NCBI GenBank assembly: GCA_036271855.1
Contig: DATAZV010000206.1
Span: forward strand, 1 to 8,810
Reading direction: 5' to 3'
Source of the DNA: JAQGMJ01 sp036271855
GTDB taxonomy: Bacteria > Pseudomonadota > Gammaproteobacteria > Burkholderiales > JAEUOS01
DNA length: 8,810 nt
A model generated the notes under the pieces. It was not told where the DNA came from. It saw nothing but the letters and a program-made list of their open reading frames with translations, and did no database searches. The position numbers were made by a program, and so were the translations under genes. Every line of letters begins with the position of its first letter. The stretch's first letter is position 1. This document shows positions 5,174 through 8,810 of this stretch, piece by piece.

Positions 5174-6172
5174 ATGACTCTGCTGAGCGTACCGATTATC
5201 GACATGTCGCCGTTTTACACCGGCAGTCCCGCCGAGCGCACCGCCCTGGCGGCAGAAGTGGACCGCGCCTGCCGCGACATCGGTTTTCTGGTGATCACCG
5301 GCCACGGCGTGTCGTCCGAACTGCTCAAGCGTATCGACGCCACCTCGCGCGCCTTTTTCAAGCTGCCGCTGGAGCAGAAGCAGGCTCTCAAGCGGCCCAA
5401 GGACGACCAGGTGCGCGGCTATAGCGCGGTCGGCGACGAGGGCCTGTCCAACAGCCTGGGCGAGAAATCGCCCGGCGATCTGAAGGAATCGTTTTCCGTC
5501 GGCCCGATCGATCCGCCCAACGAGCTGTACTACAACGGCCCGGCCGCCGGCCCGCATTTCGCCCCCAACCTCTGGCCGGCGCTTAAGGACTTCAAGGCTA
5601 GCTGGTCGGAATACTTCGGCGTGATGTCGCGCCTCTCGTCGGACCTGATGAAGGTATTTGCCATCGGCCTGCAACTCCCCGAATATTATTTCGAGGACAA
5701 GATCGACCGCCACATCAGCATGTTCCGCGTGCTGTCCTACCCGAACCAGCTGGAAGAGCCGCAACCCGGGCAACTGCGCGCGGGCGCGCATTCCGACTAC
5801 GGCAGCCTGACCATCGTGCGCGCCGAGGACAAGCCGGGCGGCCTGCAGGTGCGCAACAAGGCGGGCGAATGGGTGACGGTGCCGATCGCGCCCAATTCCT
5901 TCGTCGTCAACATCGGTGACCTGATGATGCAGTGGACCAACGACGAGTGGACTTCGACCCTGCACCGCGTCGCCAACCCGCCGCGCGAAAAGGCCGGCGA
6001 TTCGCTGCGCCAGTCGCTGGTGTTTTTCCATCAGCCCAACTACGACGCCATGGTGAGCTGCCTGCCCGGCGTGCTGAAGGAAGGCGAAAAGGCCAAGTAC
6101 GAACCGATTTCCTCCGGCGACCACCTGCGCAACAAGTTCGTCAAGCAGACCACCTTCGCCGAAGCGGCGTAG
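5174..6172 (+). CDS. Isopenicillin N synthase-like Fe(II)/2-oxoglutarate-dependent oxygenase
   Basis: A 332-residue cytoplasmic non-haem iron oxygenase of usual family length. The N-terminal DIOX_N region (VPIIDMSPF at 6-14; ACRDIGFLVITGHGV at 32-46) is followed by the double-stranded beta-helix core. Iron ligands are His206 and Asp208 in GAHSDYGSLTIV and His264 in STLHRVANPP; Arg279-Gln-Ser281 is the RxS motif that holds 2-oxoglutarate. All catalytic residues are present, so it should be active. Such enzymes hydroxylate, desaturate or ring-modify small molecules while turning 2-oxoglutarate and O2 into succinate and CO2. Bacterial members are often found in catabolic clusters rather than in antibiotic synthesis. 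The RxS motif argues for 2-oxoglutarate dependence, though true isopenicillin N synthase does not need it. It is the first gene after the sigma54-type promoter, with the VOC gene 46 bp downstream. The substrate is unknown. Confidence 0.92.
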   Translation: MTLLSVPIIDMSPFYTGSPAERTALAAEVDRACRDIGFLVITGHGVSSELLKRIDATSRAFFKLPLEQKQALKRPKDDQVRGYSAVGDEGLSNSLGEKSPGDLKESFSVGPIDPPNELYYNGPAAGPHFAPNLWPALKDFKASWSEYFGVMSRLSSDLMKVFAIGLQLPEYYFEDKIDRHISMFRVLSYPNQLEEPQPGQLRAGAHSDYGSLTIVRAEDKPGGLQVRNKAGEWVTVPIAPNSFVVNIGDLMMQWTNDEWTSTLHRVANPPREKAGDSLRQSLVFFHQPNYDAMVSCLPGVLKEGEKAKYEPISSGDHLRNKFVKQTTFAEAA

Positions 6173-6218
6173 CCGCAAACCCGTCACGACAACCGCCGCG
6201 GCAACCAGCGCCTGATCC

Positions 6219-6605
6219 ATGGCCCATCTCTCCTACGTCAATGTATTCGCGCGCGATGTCGTCGCGCTGTCCGGCTTTTACATGAAGGTGTTCGGTTTTG
6301 CCGAAATCGAGGAAATCCGTTCGCCGATCTTTCGCGGGCTGGACACCGGCAAGAGCAGCCTGGGCTTCAACGCGCTGGACGCCTACGACCTGCTCAAGCT
6401 CTCGGACTATTCCGACACGCGCGGCGTCAAGTTCCTGCTCAACATCGACGTCGACAGCAAGGAAGAGGTGGACAGCATGGTGCCGGTGGCAACAGCGGCC
6501 GGCGCGACCCTGATCAAGCCGCCTTACGAGACCTATTACCACTGGTACCAGGCGGTTCTGCTGGACCCCGAAGGCAATGTTTTTCGCATCAATCACATGT
6601 TGTAG
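6219..6605 (+). CDS. VOC (glyoxalase/bleomycin resistance) fold protein with atypical metal site
   Basis: A 128-residue, single-domain protein with two beta-alpha-beta-beta-beta modules: HLSYVNVFARDVVALSGFYMKVFGF (3-27) and KFLLNIDVDSKEEVDSMVPVATAAGATLIKPPYE (71-104), ending in LLDPEGNVFRINH (114-126). The fold is clear. Aligning by eye to E. coli glyoxalase I, the usual ligand positions (His5, His74, Glu122) fall on Tyr6, Lys71 and Arg123, so the standard metal site seems absent. The protein may bind a ligand without metal, or use another site such as His108 in TYYHWY. It lies 46 bp after the oxygenase gene in the same direction and probably acts on or shields its product. The start ATG at 6219 has only a poor ribosome-binding site. 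The fold is well supported; the function is not known. Confidence 0.85.
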   Translation: MAHLSYVNVFARDVVALSGFYMKVFGFAEIEEIRSPIFRGLDTGKSSLGFNALDAYDLLKLSDYSDTRGVKFLLNIDVDSKEEVDSMVPVATAAGATLIKPPYETYYHWYQAVLLDPEGNVFRINHML

Positions 6606-6619
6606 GGCGCGCATTTTTT

Positions 6620-6639
6620 ACGAATCGCGCGCGATACGT
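6620..6639. promoter_or_regulatory. GC-alternating palindrome before the binding-protein gene
   Basis: A perfect 12-bp palindrome ATCGCGCGCGAT (6624-6635) is extended by ACG and CGT arms after one mismatch on each side (6620-6639). It lies 28 bp upstream of the BMP gene start, in the 62-bp spacer after the VOC gene. It could be a regulator site or a small mRNA hairpin. No clear promoter boxes were found beside it. Confidence 0.35.
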
Positions 6640-6667
6640 TTTACCGCATCTCACTGAAAGGGGAATA

Positions 6668-7756
6668 ATGATGAAAAGCAGATGGGTATCGATGTTGCTG
6701 GGTGCGCTGGCGCTGGTCGGCCTTTCCGGGCCGGCCATGGCCGACGGCTTCACCCTCAAGGGACCGCCGAAAATCGCCATGCTGTATTTCGACGCCAAAA
6801 ACGATGGCGGCTGGACCCAGGCCTTCGACGAGGCGCGCATCAAGACCGAAAAGGCGATCGGCATGAAGATCGCCTACGTCGAGAAGGTGCCGGAGGACGC
6901 TTCGGTGATCAAGCCGGCGGCCGAGAAATTCATCCAGCGCGGCGCCAACATCATCATCGGCACCGCCTTCGGCTATTCGGACGCCTTCAAGGACCTCGCT
7001 GCCAAATATCCGGACGTCGCCTTCCTGAACGGCTCGGGCACCACCAACGGCGCCAACCTCGAATCCTTCTACGGCCGCACCTACCAAAGTCAATACCTCT
7101 GCGGCATGGCCGCCGCCGCCGCCAGCAAGACCGGCAAGCTTGGCTTCGTCGCCGCCAACCCCTTCGGCGTGGTGATCTGGACCGTCAATGCGTTTGAAAT
7201 GGGCGCCCAGAAGATCAACCCGGCGGCTACGACCACCGTCATCTATACCGGCGCCTGGAACGACCCGGTGAAAGAGCGCGCCGCCGCCACCGCCCTGATC
7301 GACCAGGGCGCGGATGCCCTCGGCCAGCACGTCGACACCCCGACCCCGCAGATCGTCGCGCAGGAACGCGGCAAGGTCGGCACCGGCCACCACCGCGACA
7401 TGCGCCAGTTCGCCCCCAAGGCCACGGTCTGCTCCTCGGTCTGGGTGTGGGACAAATTCCTCGCTCCCGAGCTGAAGAAGATCATGGCCGGCGGCTGGAA
7501 GCCCGCGCCGTATGGCGCCTTCATCCCGATGTCCGCGGGCGGCACCGACATCGCCTGCTGCGGCCCGGCCGTGCCCAAAGACAAGGCCGCCCTCATCATG
7601 AAGGAACGCGACGCGCTGATGAAGGGCAAGGAAATCTATGCCGGTCCGCTGAAGGACAAGGACGGCAAGGAAAGGGTGGCTGCCGGCGCGGTATTGGCCG
7701 ATGGCGACCTATGGAAGATGGACTGGTATGTACCGGGTGTAATCACGCAGAAGTAG
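6668..7756 (+). CDS. BMP family ABC transporter substrate-binding protein
   Basis: A 362-residue exported protein of the BMP/PnrA/Med-like group, periplasmic binding protein type 1 fold. Residues 1-25 form a signal peptide: MKSR, a hydrophobic stretch, then AMA before Asp26. No lipobox cysteine is present, so it should be free in the periplasm. Family features: KIAMLYFDAKNDGGWTQAFDEAR near the mature N-terminus, AEKFIQRGANIIIGTAFGYSDAFKDLAAKYPDVAFLNGSG, GRTYQSQYLCGMAAAAASKTGKLGFVAANP, and a C-terminal AGAVLADGDLWKMDWYVPGV. BMP-type proteins commonly deliver purine nucleosides or related bases to an ABC importer; the ligand here cannot be read. AAGGGG (6658-6663) is 4 bases from the first ATG and 7 from the second (6671), so either may be used. 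Permease and ATPase genes are not in the window. The gene lies in the oxygenase cluster, so its ligand is a likely pathway substrate. Confidence 0.9.
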   Translation: MMKSRWVSMLLGALALVGLSGPAMADGFTLKGPPKIAMLYFDAKNDGGWTQAFDEARIKTEKAIGMKIAYVEKVPEDASVIKPAAEKFIQRGANIIIGTAFGYSDAFKDLAAKYPDVAFLNGSGTTNGANLESFYGRTYQSQYLCGMAAAAASKTGKLGFVAANPFGVVIWTVNAFEMGAQKINPAATTTVIYTGAWNDPVKERAAATALIDQGADALGQHVDTPTPQIVAQERGKVGTGHHRDMRQFAPKATVCSSVWVWDKFLAPELKKIMAGGWKPAPYGAFIPMSAGGTDIACCGPAVPKDKAALIMKERDALMKGKEIYAGPLKDKDGKERVAAGAVLADGDLWKMDWYVPGVITQK

Positions 7757-7762
7757 CGGCAG

Positions 7763-7813
7763 GCCGGCACCGTCCGGTGGCGTAGGGATGCGCCGCCGGA
7801 CCATCGTGCCGGC
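7763..7813 (+). other. Long two-part stem-loop after the binding-protein gene
   Basis: The outer stem is GCCGGCAC (7763-7770) with GTGCCGGC (7806-7813), 8 perfect pairs. After a small internal loop the inner stem is GTCCGGTGGCG (7772-7782) with CGCCGCCGGAC (7791-7801), 11 pairs including one G-T, closing an 8-base loop. It begins 6 bases after the stop codon. No T tract follows, so an mRNA-stabilising or REP-like role fits better than termination. Confidence 0.6.
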
Positions 7814-7856
7814 AAAGCGTTGATGGCCGAAAATGTCGCGGCCGGGACAAGAAAGG

Positions 7857-7880
7857 GGGGAGGCCTTGGGCCTCCCCTTT
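7857..7880 (+). terminator. Terminator-like hairpin between binding-protein and hydrolase genes
   Basis: GGGGAGGCC (7857-7865), loop TTG, GGCCTCCCC (7869-7877): a perfect 9-bp GC stem, followed by only TTT and then GACC. The stem is strong but the T tract is short, so partial termination is more likely than a full stop. This would lower expression of the hydrolase relative to the binding protein. Confidence 0.55.
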
Positions 7881-7883
7881 GAC

Positions 7884-7903
7884 CGCATGCCTGATGGCGT
7901 GCG
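7884..7903 (+). other. Hairpin following the terminator-like stem
   Basis: CGCATGCC, loop TGAT, GGCGTGCG: an 8-pair stem with one G-T pair, starting 4 bases after the previous element. It is part of a run of hairpins filling the 183-bp spacer before the hydrolase. No promoter for the hydrolase was recognised in the remaining bases. Confidence 0.4.
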
Positions 7904-7939
7904 CGGCGGATTGCCTGCGGCGGTCCGCGAAAGGCTGAA

Positions 7940-8767
7940 ATGAACGAAGCGCAGTTTGAATTCGAAGGTTTGCCGGTCACCTACTACCACCTTGGCCGTG
8001 GCCGCCCGCTGTTGCTGATCCACGGCTCCGGGCCGGGCGCCTCCTCGATCGGCAACTGGCGCCGCGTACTGGAGCCGTTGGCGCAGGATTTCGAAGTCTT
8101 TGCCATGGACCTGGTCGGCTTCGGCAAGAGCGCGCGCAAGCCGGCGCCGCCCTATTTCGACTACGCCCTGTGGGCGCGCCAGGCGGCCGCCATGCTGGCG
8201 CGCATGCCGGGCAACGAGGTCGGCGTGCTCGGGCACTCGATCTCGGGCTCGCTTGCGCTGACGCTGGCCGCGCGCGAGCCGCGCGTGGCCGCGGTGATGA
8301 CCACCGGCACCATGGGCGCGCCCTTCGCGCCGGCCGACACCACGCGGCGCTGCTGGACCTGCCCGACCACCCGTGAAGAACTGGTGCTGGCCCTCTCCGG
8401 CCTGATCCACGACACCTCGGTGATCGACGAGGCTTATCTCGCCGCGCGCGAGCCGGTGGTGTTTGCCCCCGGCTACGCCGACTACTTCAATTCCATGTTC
8501 GCCGGTGACGCCGCGCAGTACGTGCAGGCGGCGGTGCTCTCGCCGGAGACCATCGCGAAGATCCAGTGCCCGGTGCTGTTGCTGCACGGGCGCGACGACA
8601 CGGCATTTCCTCCCAGCAGTTCGATCGAGATCGCGGCCAGGCTCAAACATGCCGACCTTGCGCTGCTGGCCGATTGTTCCCATTCGGTGGCTTTCGAGCG
8701 CACCGATATCTTTTTGAGCCTGGCGCGGCAATTCTTCAACGGGGCCTTGCCCAAGGAAGGCGCATGA
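7940..8767 (+). CDS. Alpha/beta hydrolase, meta-cleavage C-C hydrolase-like
   Basis: A 275-residue alpha/beta-fold hydrolase. Seen: LLLIHGSGPGASSIGNW (24-40), the oxyanion-hole motif whose HGSGPG...NW form is typical of ring-cleavage-product C-C hydrolases such as DmpD/BphD; the nucleophile elbow GHSISG with Ser100; Asp220 in LLHGRDDTAFPP; and His248 in ADCSHSVAFER. The catalytic triad is complete. The region 125-200 is the lid that sets substrate choice and carries an unusual RRCWTCPTTREEL stretch. It probably hydrolyses a C-C or ester/amide bond in a ring-opened intermediate in the cytoplasm. AAAGG at 7930-7934, 5 bases before the ATG, supports the start. The stop overlaps the next start (ATGA), so the two genes are translationally coupled. 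Substrate unknown; no classic extradiol dioxygenase gene is in view. Confidence 0.88.
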   Translation: MNEAQFEFEGLPVTYYHLGRGRPLLLIHGSGPGASSIGNWRRVLEPLAQDFEVFAMDLVGFGKSARKPAPPYFDYALWARQAAAMLARMPGNEVGVLGHSISGSLALTLAAREPRVAAVMTTGTMGAPFAPADTTRRCWTCPTTREELVLALSGLIHDTSVIDEAYLAAREPVVFAPGYADYFNSMFAGDAAQYVQAAVLSPETIAKIQCPVLLLHGRDDTAFPPSSSIEIAARLKHADLALLADCSHSVAFERTDIFLSLARQFFNGALPKEGA

Positions 8768-8810
8768 GCGGAAAAAAGGGCTATCTCCTCAAAGGCAGGG
8801 TGATCGACGG
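8764..8810 (+). CDS. Start of an uncharacterised gene, possibly an amidohydrolase (cut by window edge)
   Basis: Only 15 whole codons are visible, reading MSGKKGYLLKGRVID. The ATG overlaps the hydrolase stop in an ATGA arrangement, and AAGGA lies 6 bases before it, so the start is well supported. The N-terminus resembles the first beta strand of metal-dependent amidohydrolases (dihydroorotase, cytosine or guanine deaminase type), which often open with a 'LLKGGRVID' strand. That identity rests on very few residues and remains tentative. If correct, it would hydrolyse a cyclic amide or deaminate a ring, which suits the cluster. Confidence 0.5.
   Translation, partial: MSGKKGYLLKGRVID

Noticed and set aside
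4934..6220. A 428-codon minus-strand open frame opposite the oxygenase
   Set aside because: The plus-strand gene has all iron and 2-oxoglutarate residues; the antisense frame shows only shadow composition.
7881..7939. A second sigma54 promoter before the hydrolase (TGGCGTG ... TTGCC)
   Set aside because: The distance between the two halves is 9 bases rather than the required 4.

Overview
The window reads as GC-rich proteobacterial chromosome. A betaproteobacterium (Burkholderiales or Rhodocyclales type) is the best guess, from the style of the IlvA and ParE-like proteins and the overall codon use. That is a judgement by eye and no search was run. No rRNA, tRNA, CRISPR array, insertion sequence or phage gene was seen.

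Left part (1-1674): the window opens inside the 3' portion of a PhzS-like FAD monooxygenase gene that runs leftward from base 1031. An 80-bp divergent spacer separates it from a rightward type II toxin-antitoxin pair: a ribbon-helix-helix antitoxin (1112-1396) and a RelE/ParE-family toxin (1384-1674) whose start overlaps the antitoxin end. A perfect 7+4+7 inverted repeat (1075-1092) lies in the antitoxin promoter region and looks like an autoregulatory operator.

Middle part (1691-4743): two leftward genes, ilvA (biosynthetic threonine ammonia-lyase with two C-terminal ACT-like regions) followed 16 bp later by a PhzF-family isomerase/epimerase, form a probable operon. Its predicted sigma70 promoter lies at 4139-4167 and a 17-nt palindrome sits at the start of the transcript. 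Divergent from ilvA is a YqaA/DedA-like membrane protein. A 430-bp gene-free region follows (4744-5173). Its left third holds hairpins and a clear rho-independent terminator. Its right part holds repeats and a very good sigma54-type (-24/-12) promoter match.

Right part (5174-8810): a rightward cluster encodes an isopenicillin-N-synthase-like Fe(II)/2-oxoglutarate oxygenase, a VOC-fold protein whose usual metal ligands appear to be replaced, a secreted BMP-family substrate-binding protein, an alpha/beta hydrolase of the meta-cleavage C-C hydrolase type, and the first 15 codons of what may be an amidohydrolase. Together these suggest uptake and oxidative/hydrolytic breakdown of a small, probably nitrogen-containing ring compound, possibly under nitrogen or activator control through sigma54. 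The substrate cannot be read from the sequence. The transporter's permease and ATPase genes are not in the window and would be expected downstream. The 183-bp gap between the binding-protein gene and the hydrolase is unusually rich in hairpins. It includes a 51-nt two-part stem-loop and a terminator-like hairpin, which would be consistent with higher expression of the binding protein than of the downstream genes.
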